A DNA stretch of 64,000 nt, taken from Triplophysa rosa (taxonomy: Eukaryota > Chordata > Actinopteri > Cypriniformes > Nemacheilidae). Location: the NCBI RefSeq assembly GCF_024868665.1, contig NC_079892.1, positions 4,191,607-4,255,606 of the forward strand, written 5' to 3'. Below, piece after piece: positions 35,201 to 45,661 of the stretch. Below the pieces are notes generated by a model, which saw only the letters and a program-made list of their open reading frames with translations, had not been told where the DNA came from and searched no databases. Made by a program: the position numbers and the translations under genes. How positions within the stretch are numbered: the stretch's first letter is position 1; each line of letters starts with the position of its first letter.

Positions 35201-38200
35201 TTTTCATTCATTACTTCCAAACAGATGCGTGAGGTGAACTGAGTATGCCCGAGATGTTTCTTCAACAAGAAATGAATTCATTATTTGCTCGTACGGTCTA
35301 CTGTCAGAACGTAAATACATTATTCACCGCACTGTTAAACGTGTGAGTGCACATGTGAGACTCTTATACACAATAACAGTTCTTGTAAAGAGCCTGTTAG
35401 GACGAAAACAACATCGATAGCCCTTGTATCTGCAAATGATACAGCTACTGTCTTCAAGCCTCAGGGGAACCGGGCCCAGCTGGTGTCTGTTTTCATCAGC
35501 AGCCAATAGATCAGTATCTTCAGCCCAGCTGAGTCACCTCTCATCTGACTTAAACATTAATAATCTCGCTGATCTAGAACAATTAGGACATATTCCATGT
35601 GGCAGTCAGGATTCGAGAAATTACAAAAACTCATTTGGTGGGGGAATCTCATGAAGCCTGTCAAAGTTAATATTTCATCTCTCGACTATAATAAAGAAAG
35701 GGTCGTATTTTGCATAAAGAAATGATTCACATTACTGTAATACAATTAAACTGTAACACAGGTTTTTCCAGATCAGTTACAGTTATTTAGATTCAAATGA
35801 TTATCGTACATTACAGTGATTATGCATCAGAGTTATTATAGTTTTGATTTTAGTTTTATTTCGTTTTTATTAATATTTTAAATGAACTTTTATTTTTAGA
35901 TTTTTCATTTTTATGTTAATTTTAGTTAAATAATGAGCAACTTTGTTACATGCTTTTGTTATTTTATTATTTATTTGGTTATTTTTTATGTTGCTATAAA
36001 AGATTAATTAAAGTTTTAGTTCTGTTTATTATTAAAATTTTAGTGCTTTAAACTTATTTCAGTTTATTTCTGAGGCAACATTTCAATTTTTTGTTGGGTT
36101 GTTTTCCAATAATTTTTAGGCCAAAGTTTTCTTTGATTTCAATAAACAAAAATGCTTTTAAAGTTTACATTTTAGTAAACTAAAATAACCTTGTCATCCA
36201 TGGACAAGTAGCCATCTATAGCAATACGCACATAGGCACATATTTAAATATACTAGGGCTGTCAAACGATCACGATTAATCGCATTCAGAATAAAAGTTT
36301 GTGTTTACATAATATATGTTTGTGTACTGTGCATATTCATTTTGTATTTATAAACACAAAAAAATTCACATACATGTATATATTTATATTTATCAATAAT
36401 TGAAATTATATATAAACATTTATTAATTTTATATTTTATGTTTTTCTTAATTATATGCATGTATGTGTATGTGTTTATAAACAAAATTAATATGCATAGT
36501 ACACAGAAACACATTAGTGTTTATACTGTCTAAACAGCTTTTCAAATTCATTGTATTCTGATTCTGTCTCACACACTGTTTTCCTTCTGTTTCCCCAGGT
36601 AGAGGATTCGGGCTACATCCCGCAGTGTGTTTGGCCATAAGGGTCAATACCTTCCTGAGCTGCAGTCAATATCACAAGATGTACCGCACTGTCAAGGCCA
36701 CTAGCGGCCGCCAGATCTTCCAGCCTCTGCACTCCCTCCGCAGTGCCGAGAAAGAGCTTCTTCCAGGCTTCCAACAGTATGAATGGCAACCAGCTCTGAA
36801 GAACGTGTCCAGCTCTTGGGATGTGGGCATCATCGATGGCCTCTCCGGTTGGACATCCTCCGTGGATGACGTCCCTGCGGACACCATTTCTAGAAGGTTC
36901 CGCTACGATGTGGCACTAGTTTCTGCAGTGAAAGACTTGGAAGAGGACATCATGGAGGGGTTAAGAGAAAGAGGGCTGGACGACAGCGCGTGCACCTCTG
37001 GTTTCACCGTGGTAGTGAAAGAATCGTGCGACGGTATGGGAGATGTTAGTGAGAAGCATGGATCAGGCCCGGTGGTGCCTGAGAAGGCAGTGAGGTTTTC
37101 CTTCACAATCATGTCTATTAACATCCGACTTGATGATGAGGTGGACGCAGTCACGATTTTTCAGGAACAGAAGCCAAACTCTGAGCTGTCCTGCAGGCCT
37201 TTGTGCCTTATGTTTGTGGACGAGTCAGATCACGAGACCCTGACAGCCATCTTGGGACCGGTGGTGGCAGAGCGGAAAGCCATGCTGGAAAGTCGGCTAA
37301 TCCTGTCTATCGGCGGTATGCAACGTTCCTTTAGGTTCTTCTTTCGAGGCACGGGCTATGATGAGAAGATGGTACGTGAATTGGAAGGTCTTGAAGCCTC
37401 AGGGTCCACTTATGTATGTACGCTGTGTGACTCGACTCGAGCCGAGGCCTCGAAGAACATGGTGCTGCATTCCATCACACGCAGCCACAGCGAAAACCTT
37501 GAGCGTTACGAAATCTGGAGGAAAAATCCTTTCTCGGAATCTGCTGATGAACTCCGTGACCGTGTCAAAGGTGTTTCTGCCAAGCCGTTCATGGAGACCC
37601 AGCCCACCATGGACGCCTTGCACTGCGACATAGGCAATGCTACGGAGTTCTACAAGATCTTTCAGGATGAGATTGGCGAGGTCTTTCTGAAGAGCAATCC
37701 AAGTCGAGAGGAGCGCCGGCGGTGGCGTTCAGCCCTGGACAAACAGCTGAGGAAGAAACTGAAGCTCAAGCCCGTGATGAGAATGAACGGAAACTTCGCC
37801 CGACGGCTGATGACGCGGGAAGCTGTGGAGGCGGTCTGTGAGCTCGTTCCTTCTGAGGAACGCCGTGAGGCTCTGCTGAAGCTGATGGATCTCTACTTCC
37901 AGATGAAGCCTGTGTGGAGGTCCACCTTCCCGGCACGAGACTGTCCGGACCAACTATGTCGATACAGCTACAACTCGCAGCAGTTTGCCGATCTCCTTTC
38001 AACCACGTTTAAGTATCGCTATGATGGAAAAATCACCAACTACCTACACAAGACATTGGCACACGTGCCTGAGATTATCGAGAGGGATGGTTCTATCGGA
38101 GCGTGGGCCAGCGAAGGCAACGAGTCCGGTAACAAACTGTTTCGCCGTTTCCGAAAAATGAACGCAAGGCAGTCCAAAGCATTCGAACTTGAAGATGTCT

Positions 38201-38346
38201 TGAAACACCATTGGCTGTACACCTCCAAGTATCTACAGAAGTTTATGGAGGCGCACAAGAATTCAACAAAAGCTTTGCAGGCTACGTTCAACCCAGAAGA
38301 GACTCCAGATGATGTTGAGATGGCTGTTGAAATTCCAGATTTTTAA
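31918..38346 (+). CDS. rag1: RAG1, V(D)J recombinase catalytic subunit, 3 coding exons, 1059 aa
   Basis: Coding exons 31918-32225, 33632-34755 and 36599-38346 (3180 bases) join in frame. RAG1 with RAG2 cuts DNA at recombination signal sequences in lymphocyte nuclei to assemble antigen-receptor genes. Landmarks: CRLC zinc motif near 106-109; RING finger C299-C337 (C-x2-C, C-x-H, C-x2-C, C-x2-C); the nonamer-binding motif GGRPRQ at 410-415; catalytic D622, D732 and E986; zinc ligands C751/C754 and H961/H966. All expected catalytic and zinc residues are present, so the gene looks functional. Length is close to that of other fish RAG1. Two introns inside the coding region are typical of teleosts; mammals have none there. 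It is convergent with rag2. Probable polyadenylation signals lie at 39385 and 39542. Confidence 0.97.
33191..33460. repeat. Palindromic MITE with TACACTCTTAAAAA ends, in rag1 intron
   Basis: Left end TACACTCTTAAAAATAAAGG and right end TTTTTTTAAGAGTGTA are inverted copies. Interior GGTTCTT and AAGAACC blocks alternate. It lies in the first coding intron of rag1. A diverged relative is at 49255-49442. Confidence 0.8.
33584..33631 (+). repeat. rag1: 25-bp tandem duplication of the rag1 splice acceptor
   Basis: The segment ending CTCTTTGCAG (AG at 33605-33606) is followed by a near-identical copy ending ATCTTTGCAG (AG at 33630-33631). Both have strong pyrimidine tracts and are followed by AACT. 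Only the second keeps the RAG1 frame, because the 25-base spacing is not a multiple of three. Confidence 0.85.
33632..34755 (+). CDS. rag1: rag1 coding exon 2 (N-terminal zinc region, RING, nonamer-binding start)
   Basis: Residues 103-477 plus one base. It holds the Cys/His-rich N-terminal region (including CRLCG, FCHRCW and CNICFP), the RING finger that acts as an E3 ubiquitin ligase in other RAG1 proteins, a second zinc motif (CPSEGC), and the [16 protein letters not shown] segment of the nonamer-binding domain. It ends ATG-CAA-G|GTACTG. Confidence 0.93.
34857..35166. repeat. Family A MITE in rag1 intron 2
   Basis: Starts TTAAAGTGATAGTTCACCC and ends GCATGAGCTATCCCTTT, with inverted CAAAATATCTTC-type internal blocks. 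It lies between rag1 exons 2 and 3. Confidence 0.7.
35820..36180. repeat. T-rich TTTAGTTTTATT repeat in rag1 intron 2
   Basis: Irregular TTTAGTTTTATT-like units spread over about 350 bases. A similar tract occurs at 56170-56530. It is probably a shared interspersed repeat. Confidence 0.45.
36251..36515. repeat. Interspersed repeat beginning GGGCTGTCAAACGATCACG
   Basis: The GGGCTGTCAAACGAT...ATTAATCGCATTC start, followed by AT-rich sequence with TATATGTTTGTG and CATACATGTATA motifs, is a common fish repeat pattern. The second half has inverted matches (TTTATAAACACAAA / TTATAAACAAAATT region). It occupies the end of rag1 intron 2. Confidence 0.45.
36599..38346 (+). CDS. rag1: rag1 coding exon 3 (catalytic core)
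   Basis: Residues 478-1059. Acceptor TTTCCCCAG. It holds most of the core: dimerisation/DNA-binding region, RNase H-fold active site (D622 in SCDGMGD, D732 in GTGYDEK, E986 in GNESGNK), zinc-binding C751/C754 and H961/H966, and the C-terminal region ending IPDF. No stop or frameshift interrupts the exon. Confidence 0.97.
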
Positions 38347-39934
38347 CTTGATTTACTTTCTTTATTTGATTGACTTTCTTTAAAGGACCTTATTTTCTTG
38401 ATAATGACTTTATTTGTTTGACTTAATTTCTTGAGAGCAGATGCAATATCAGGTGTAAAGGTTGTATTCTTCGCTTGATTATTTTTTTGAAGCTCGAACA
38501 TTAAAGCGAGCAAAATTGTTTTATGCCTGAGATAAAATTGTACGGGCAGGGTCATATTTTTCTGCTCCGCGTTTACAGGCAAATTTTCTCTGTTTTATCT
38601 CTCGCTGCATGTGAAATGTGAGGGAGTTTATTGTATTGCCAGGTTGTGACACCTTTTTATTCATGAAAACATATGAGGCAACTGTAAGTCACTGAGATTG
38701 TGTTACATTTATGGTGGCTATATTCATATATCAAAACAAAGACAAAATTGTCTTTATTGCAGAGACTTTCACAGTATTGTGATGGTGCTTCACTCAGCTC
38801 AGGTGATTCCCAGAGACACTTTATTTCATTTGCACATAAGTTTGATCCTGTCACATAGCCTACCTCAAAATTCAGTTTTTGGTTCCACAGGCACAAAGGG
38901 ATATTTGCCCCACACTATTAATACAAACACACTTTAAAATATTTCTGTAACAATTATTCACGTACATTTGACCTCAAGTTATAAATGATGATTTTGTGAA
39001 ATTAGTTTCATCGTTTATATTGTGTGCTTTTAAACTGTGATTCATGTTTTACTTCATAAGTATGTTTTTTTTTACTTGACTTGATTTGATTGATTTCTTT
39101 GATATCATACATTGTATGACATTTGGTTTAGAAACTTTGGGTACTCGTGGTAATTTAAAGGGATACTCCACCCCAAAATGACATTTTATACAGATATATA
39201 TATATAGGTTTGGAGCAACTTGTGGGGGGGGGTAATTCATGACAGAATTTTCATTTTTAAGTGGAGTATCCCTTTACAGTATTTTTTTAATGCATCATCA
39301 CTTATTATTCATTACTTATTATTCACAAAACCTTTGGTAAAATCATGATAGAAATATTGTTTTTATATTCTTTGATGAATTGATAATAAAACACTTTGCA
39401 TTTCTTAAATGTGAAAATAATGTTATGTTGACTTGCACAAAGGCTGTGGAGATGTTCCTGAGATTCCTTCTTACATTGTGTGAGGACATTAGTTATTGTT
39501 GCAATTACTTAACATTTAATAATTGAATAACATTGTTTTGAAATAAATTACATTTTACTTGCCATGTGTATTTTAATTAAATAAAAGGAATAAACAATGT
39601 CAATTACTTTTTGTATGTATGTATTTATAGCCTACAGTATATCAAGATGAAAACAAAGGAAAATATAATTAAATGTCATTCCTTTTATTTTAACTGACAA
39701 ACACGTTTTATTTTAAAAGGCAATAAATCAACATGAGGTACATCACTTACTACATTAATAATTTCATTAACAATGCATTTCAGTTGTTTCAATTAGTTAC
39801 ATTTTATCTGAATATGAAAAACAATCACAATATGGCATAAATAAGCCATTTTAACATGCATTGTGTAACAGCCAGCAAGTTTTAAACAAACACATTTGTT
39901 TAACATGTGATTAAACAGGCAATGATACAACATA
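38347..39934. other. rag1-rag2 convergent intergenic region and 3' UTRs
   Basis: AT-rich. Likely polyadenylation signals: for rag1, AATAAA at 39385 and 39542; for rag2 (minus), TTTATT at 39684 and 39707. A short family A-like element lies at 39155-39276. There is no coding sequence. The two 3' UTRs may nearly meet or overlap around 39.5-39.7 kb. Confidence 0.55.
39155..39276. repeat. Short family A-like MITE between rag1 and rag2
   Basis: Ends TTAAAGGGATACTCCACCCC and GTGGAGTATCCCTTTA are inverted copies; inside are a short TA run and a poly-G stretch. It is about 120 bp long. Confidence 0.75.
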
Positions 39935-41518
39935 TCAATCGAAAAGTCTCCTGAGGAAGGTTTTCTTGGCCGGGGTCATTTTCAGTGTGACCGGAGCCTT
40001 GCGGTGGATCATCTTCAATGGCACTCTCTTCAAAGGCACCGTCTGCCGTGGTGGCGTCATCTCCTGTTTGGGCAGGCCTCCGTGATCCAGGCAAAAGTAC
40101 TTGCTGTTGTCTTGCGAGAGGCTAAGCAACATGCTCTCAGGTAGCTCCATGCACTGGGCATGAACCCAATGTCCACCTTCACCTCTGGAGCAGTAGATCA
40201 TGGCAGGTCGAGTGAGCTCTGTAGAGTAATATGGATCCCAGGTGTTGGGGTCTACCTGGCAGGTGAGGCAGCATTTGATCCAATAACCTGTCTGAGACTC
40301 ATCCTCTTCGTCTTCTTCGTTGTAGGTGTCACCTTCTCCATCGCTGCTGTACTCCATCTCATGAGGTTCACGGCCAAAGTAGAGCTCCTCCGAGTCCTCC
40401 ATCGGCGCCGAGTCCTCCAACTCATTGGAGTCCTGACTGCAACCCTGAGTTGTTTCTTCTCCATCTCGGAATTTCACCTGGTAGAAATGGAAGGCATCTG
40501 GTGGAGATGGGTTTCCCTCTGAGGGAACGGCGATCAAGGCATTTCCTTTGCCCAAGCTTCCGCCGAACCAAGTACGGCTGTGGCTTATCTCGGGGGTCCA
40601 CTGTGGTGGTTCACGTGGCTCCATGTGTACTCCGACATCATCGAGTCCAACGTATGTGCATTCCATTCGCTTTTGGGTCTCTGATTGGTACCCACCAATG
40701 ATGATATACTCATGATAGCCAATAGGAGTGACTACAGCGCTGCTAATAGCCAGACCATCATTGAGAACGCTACAGGTCAGGATAGGGCTTCCTAAGAGAA
40801 GCTCCACACGGAGGCGGATAAGACGAGGGGGTCGACAATCAGAATTGAGAATGTGGCCGCCCAGGAAGTAGACACAGTCCTCTCTTGCCAGGGCCACGTG
40901 AAACGCCTGGCCATCCATAAGCTCGGGGAGGTTGTGCGCTGACACGCAACCGAACTCCATTTCAATAAGGAAGACTTGAGGTGGGCAGTCCACCACGCTG
41001 TTCCAGTTCTGTGTGGTTCTCTCTGCGGGCGGCATGTAGGATCTACCGCCAAATAACACACATGCTGACTTTCCTCTGCTGCGGATTACGCTGATGGTGT
41101 GGCCATATCGAGCACTGGGGACATCTCCAACCAACTCCTTCTCTTTGCACTGCAACGTGACCTTACGGTTGCATCCCCTGCTGTCCACGCTCAGCATGTA
41201 GAGAGTTGGGGATAGTTCGTTGTTGGGCGTTCGCCCACCGTGAATGAGGTAACATTCAGGGATGTCATTAGAAGGCTCCAAATGAGCTATTGCTGGGCAT
41301 CGAAGGGGAGGGAGATAAGAGGAGGTGTTTGAGAAAGATATGGGACGGAGCTTAAGTTCTCCTTCTTTGAAACGCACACCAAAGATCCCTGTCGGACATG
41401 AGCGTTTTGGCCAGCCCTTTTGACCGAAGAGATAAACATCACCCTCCAGCTTGAGCAGAGAGCAGCCTGGTTGAACAAGGCCAGCAAAGTTTACAACACT
41501 CAGAGATTCTAAAGCCAT
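39935..41518 (-). CDS. rag2: RAG2, V(D)J recombinase accessory subunit, 527 aa
   Basis: A single intact coding exon on the minus strand; ATG at 41518. RAG2 binds RAG1, stimulates cleavage at recombination signals, and its PHD finger directs the complex to H3K4me3 chromatin. Residues 1-350 form the six-bladed kelch propeller, with FGG/IGG/LGG repeats and HGGR at 93-96. Residues 365-409 are the acidic hinge. Residues 412-480 are the PHD finger: C416/C420, C443, H453, C456, C476 and H479, with Y412 and W451 in the methyl-lysine pocket. T488-P489 matches the cell-cycle degron position in mammals. Length equals that of mouse RAG2. The leader is spliced: an acceptor lies at 41535-41536, 16 bases before the ATG. 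Confidence 0.97.
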   Translation of the reverse strand: MALESLSVVNFAGLVQPGCSLLKLEGDVYLFGQKGWPKRSCPTGIFGVRFKEGELKLRPISFSNTSSYLPPLRCPAIAHLEPSNDIPECYLIHGGRTPNNELSPTLYMLSVDSRGCNRKVTLQCKEKELVGDVPSARYGHTISVIRSRGKSACVLFGGRSYMPPAERTTQNWNSVVDCPPQVFLIEMEFGCVSAHNLPELMDGQAFHVALAREDCVYFLGGHILNSDCRPPRLIRLRVELLLGSPILTCSVLNDGLAISSAVVTPIGYHEYIIIGGYQSETQKRMECTYVGLDDVGVHMEPREPPQWTPEISHSRTWFGGSLGKGNALIAVPSEGNPSPPDAFHFYQVKFRDGEETTQGCSQDSNELEDSAPMEDSEELYFGREPHEMEYSSDGEGDTYNEEDEEDESQTGYWIKCCLTCQVDPNTWDPYYSTELTRPAMIYCSRGEGGHWVHAQCMELPESMLLSLSQDNSKYFCLDHGGLPKQEMTPPRQTVPLKRVPLKMIHRKAPVTLKMTPAKKTFLRRLFD

Positions 41519-42270
41519 ATCCTTTTGCAGGGACCTGTGTAAAATACATAAAACATAATTTCCTTACATTAATATTTATTAAGTATAAATATGTTATTAT
41601 ATTTCATTATTAATGGATTTTAAAGTATGTATATAAAGTAATAATTTATAATAAAGTAATGGTTCACACAACAACGGAACAATTTTGCCATCCTTGTTTC
41701 CATAAAAGAGGCATTCATCCCTACAGCACAAGAGTTGTAGTTTTTATCTATCCCGTTTTCCTTATATGCTGTCGTTACTATTGCATCTTAAAGACTACAG
41801 TACCCAGCATTCAGCGCGACAACCGGTTCCTCTCGCTCTACATTTAAATAGTAAGTCTGAGGTCTTCTGTTTATCAACTCGGAACGCTCACATTTCTCAA
41901 TAGTTCGTAACCAATTTTCGTAACCAATTTACTATCAGACATTATCGTTTCCTAGTTTTACACTTTTAGATTTGTTTTGATGTGTTTAGGTAATAAAATA
42001 ATTTTAGCTAGTGTAATTAACTAGCTACTGCGTCGAATGTCAACACGACCGTAACTTAAATTAACAACGATGAATCCACTCAGAAGGTTTGGAAATATAT
42101 TCAATAAAACTGTATAAAATTAATATAACATATATTTTACATTCGCAATACATTAATGTATTTTTTTCACAGTACTCCACGTGACACAACATTAACTTCA
42201 AAATAAGTGTTGCTAAATATTTTAATAATGAGCCACCTAATAACTTATAAATAATTAGGATATTTCTTAC

Positions 42271-42360
42271 CTGCAGTGCAGTCCTAGCGAGCTGTGTCGT
42301 GCTGGTGCCTTTAATGTCGTTTATTTTATGAAAATAATTTGTTTAGTGATTGTTTGGGGC
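42271..42360 (-). other. rag2: Candidate rag2 5' UTR exon
   Basis: Read on the minus strand, this segment ends CACTGCAG|GTAAGA, a strong donor at 42270-42265. It would splice to the ACACAG acceptor at 41535-41536 just before the RAG2 ATG. A spliced untranslated leader is the usual RAG2 arrangement. The 5' limit (about 42360) is a guess; the promoter should lie just to the right. Confidence 0.55.
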
Positions 42361-45300
42361 TCAGTGTTTGTGAAGGTTGACTGGCTCATCTTGAGGTTAA
42401 CTGCCTGTAACTGCTGTTTTCAACAGGTGGCTGAACACATCACAAAGTTTGAATGAAAACAAGCACAAATTCAGTACATCATAGGTTGGTGTATTATTAT
42501 GCACTTCAGTGGTCCAGCCTAGTGGCCCCCTAATAGATTTATGAACTATTTTATTCTGTATAAATGAATCAGTCATTACAATTTTGCCTGTTGTCGTATG
42601 TAGTGGGTTGTTAGTGTATGGACATGGATTATTCAGATCTCGCAGGTGGTATGAAAATAAATGATGTACTGCATAAGTTTGTGTTGTAGAAAAATGCTCT
42701 AGAAATCTGAATAATATTTACATTTGAATCATTACAAAATTATGATTCACATTTGTAAAAATCCATTTTTTTAATTTTAATTTATATCCAATAGGACTCC
42801 TAGGAATTAAAATACAGAACTACTAACCACATTTCAGTTTGTACATTAAGATCTTATTTGATTCTCATTTGTTCCCATTGCAAAACCTTTATGATTATTC
42901 CAAATTATTATATAGAAATTTAGTTCTTGCTCATCAATTCTTTTTATTTTTTTGCACTTTTGTAGTCACACAGATGTTTTCATATTCTTTAAGGACAACA
43001 GCTTGCAACATGCATGACAAAACATGCTCTTCACGATGCATATATAATTATCTCACTACGTAATATGTTGTTGAAATATTTTCCCTGGGGATTTAAGTGG
43101 TGTGTGATGCCACTGAATGATTTACTCTCATTACACCAAAAACTGAATGTGAGTCACACATCAGATTTTGGCAGGGGGGCGATTCATAAAGATACTGCTT
43201 ATTTACCGTAGGCTTATTTTTTTGCATTAACCGTTTCTGCTTGGCGGCTCCTTAAAGGAAAGAAAAATTAGGAGACTGCTGCTGAAAGAAGAAAGAGAGA
43301 GAGGACTGGGGGAACATCTGTGTGTGCTTCATTAGCATACTGTTTTTGTGTTTTGGGGGTTGTGTAAAGGTGCGTGTATGAGTCTTTATGCAATTGCATA
43401 TTTGTTTTGAAGGCCAAGAGATTGTGTGTGTGTGTGCCAGGCGACGAAAGCGGGTGCAAAACAAAGAGCTGTAACCACGAGTGCCTGGAAGAACATTGAA
43501 AAACACAAACAGCACCTGTGTTTGTGAGCCGGTGCTGAAGAGCACTGTGAAAGAGGAGGCTCTTCGTCTCCCCTGAGGCGTAGCAAACAATAAAGAATTC
43601 CTCTGCTGTCTTCCAGCACTGTGAGCTTTATTCTTCCGTTCAAGCGCACTTGATGCCAACGTTCACACTTATGCGGGAAAATAAACCTGTTGAGTTCAGG
43701 AGGAGATTGGCGTTCGGCTGTGGCAAATAAATGTCGCTCATTGCCAGGTTGGCAGCGGAGAGAAACAGAGACACCTTTAAACACGGGTACACAAATGTGA
43801 CCTGGAAAGATGTTGTGCGTTTGCAATGTAGACGGCTTGTCTGGTATCCAAATTATTTTAGGGCCTTATTTTTTTGTCCATTCATTTTTCTAGTGGCCTT
43901 TAATCAACTTGAAATAAATACTAATACACATTTATTACACATTTCTGGTTATATTGTGGGTGATTAGTGCACTTTAAATTCCTCAATAGCTCAATTTGTG
44001 GGAATCCACATAGAGATCAAATGAAATGCATCGTCAAGAATCCTGGCAGTCTGATATAATTATGAGAGAAGAAAGTGATCTGAAGTTGGTTTTCACTTTA
44101 AAATGATGCATTGCATTGTGGGATACCATATTTCTAGCAGTGTATACAGGTGTTCTCAGACATCCAGGTGCCTACAAGTGCATAAACTGTGTAGTACAGA
44201 AATCGTAGTACAAAGTATGCCATTCCGAACATAGAGAGAGGGAGGGAGTGAAAGAAGAAGGCCAGTGATGCAGCGGACGCCCAGGGCCATGTGAGGATTC
44301 ACGCTGTATTATTGATGGAGCGGAGTAATTAGACTCTAGTGTAGCACCTGTTTCTGTTCCTGCTAATGTTGCGCCACCTGAAGATGGTACTCCCTGGGGC
44401 GGGTTCGTGATAAATGACACGGCGACAGCTCAGAGGTTCTGACGATCATCGTCGCCATTCTTCATTATTTTTTAATGTCACGGCAATCACTGTCCGCCCC
44501 CTCTCCAGCCGCCATTGATTGTAATTAAGTTGAACTTCAAAGTGATAATTTTATTCCAATCAGGGCTAATGCAGCTATAACGCGTGATGCCGGGTTATAA
44601 GTGACCTGTTGAGAACTGCAGCATTGCAGAATTCTGTGTTCATTTTTGGAATGGCCTATAATAGATTTCATATAGCGTTATATTCTTATTCGTTTGAAAA
44701 CGGGTTAGATGGAGCTGAGGCTTCAACGCTCTTAGTGGTAGCTATAAGCACAGTCAGTTAGAATATTTAATAAGAATATTTATTTTTTAGATATATTGAT
44801 TAGTTTTATTTTATTTCCTAATAAATTGCTACAGTAGCTTTTAATTTTGGAACTCAAAGTTTTTCTAGTTTTTAATTTTTAACCCCAAAATAGAAAAATC
44901 TTTTAAATTAAATTATCTGTTGTGTATTGTGCCTAAAGAAAACAAACTGGTTTTAATTCCAACTTTAAAATATGTGAGAGTAATTTATTTTAATATATTG
45001 AAACCTTTTGTATTGTATAATATCAATTTAACTATTGTATCATTTTAATTTGTGAATTTATATTATGAGGTGGCTAATTTGTATGAATTCGTACACTCTC
45101 CTTTGTACACTGAATTAGTTAAAATAGTTACAAGAAAATTTGTTAAAATAGTTACAAGTAAAGGCTGAGACATTCAACTTAATTCAACTTCATTTAAAAT
45201 TTTCACTTCAATTTTATTTAGCGACTTTCACAACATCAGCAAAATTCATTTGATTCACTTGATTAAATTTAAACAAAAAATGTATTTATTAAATTTATTT

Positions 45301-45661
45301 CTGCAACACCGTGTCTACACCGGACGCAGCACAATGCGGTAAAAGACAATAGAACGCATTAGAACCCATTATAATTGAAAATTTTGTCCACACTGGATGC
45401 GGCGCGACAATCCCATTAGACGTGTGTCGGTGTACCGCTTTTCTCAACATTAGCAAAATTCATTTGATTCAATTCAAATTTGTTTATAGCGTTTTTCACT
45501 ACATTAGCAAAATTCATTTAAATTTATTTGATTCACTTGATTCAATTACATTTTTTCTATAGCGCTTTTTCTATAGCTGCTGTTATACTTTTTGACAATC
45601 CCAGACACTAACAATAACAGTCTTCATCTGTTTTATTGTGAATATAAACAGATTTGACAGG
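42361..45661. other. Intergenic: rag2 promoter side to iftap
   Basis: No coding exon was recognised. 43250-43830 has frames open on the minus strand but no recognisable protein. 44220-44640 is a non-repetitive, GC-balanced tract with GTAATTAAG-type cores, possibly regulatory. 45180-45565 is a repeat. The 5' UTR exon of iftap and any bidirectional rag2/iftap promoter may lie here. Confidence 0.4.
45180..45565. repeat. Direct repeats of AGCAAAATTCATTTGATTCA with an embedded GC-rich segment
   Basis: At least three copies of the ACATTAGCAAAATTCATTTG unit (about 45233, 45448, 45503), with TTATAGCG(T/C)TTTT between them. Between the first two lies a 100-bp unit with CACCGGACGCAGCACAATGC and its relative CACTGGATGCGGCGCGACAA. 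It looks like nested or rearranged interspersed repeats. Confidence 0.5.

Noticed and set aside
39900..41100. Other-frame ORFs across the rag2 exon
   Set aside because: Shadows of the intact RAG2 frame; low-complexity Arg/Ser or hydrophobic translations.
43252..43826. Overlapping minus-strand ORFs of 135 and 146 codons
   Set aside because: Two overlapping frames, no conserved motif, no splice sites that would link them to a gene.
45638..45661. Earlier start for IFTAP
   Set aside because: The upstream codons lie across the AACAG acceptor before ATTTGACAGGATG; the first ATG after it (45662) fits the family length.
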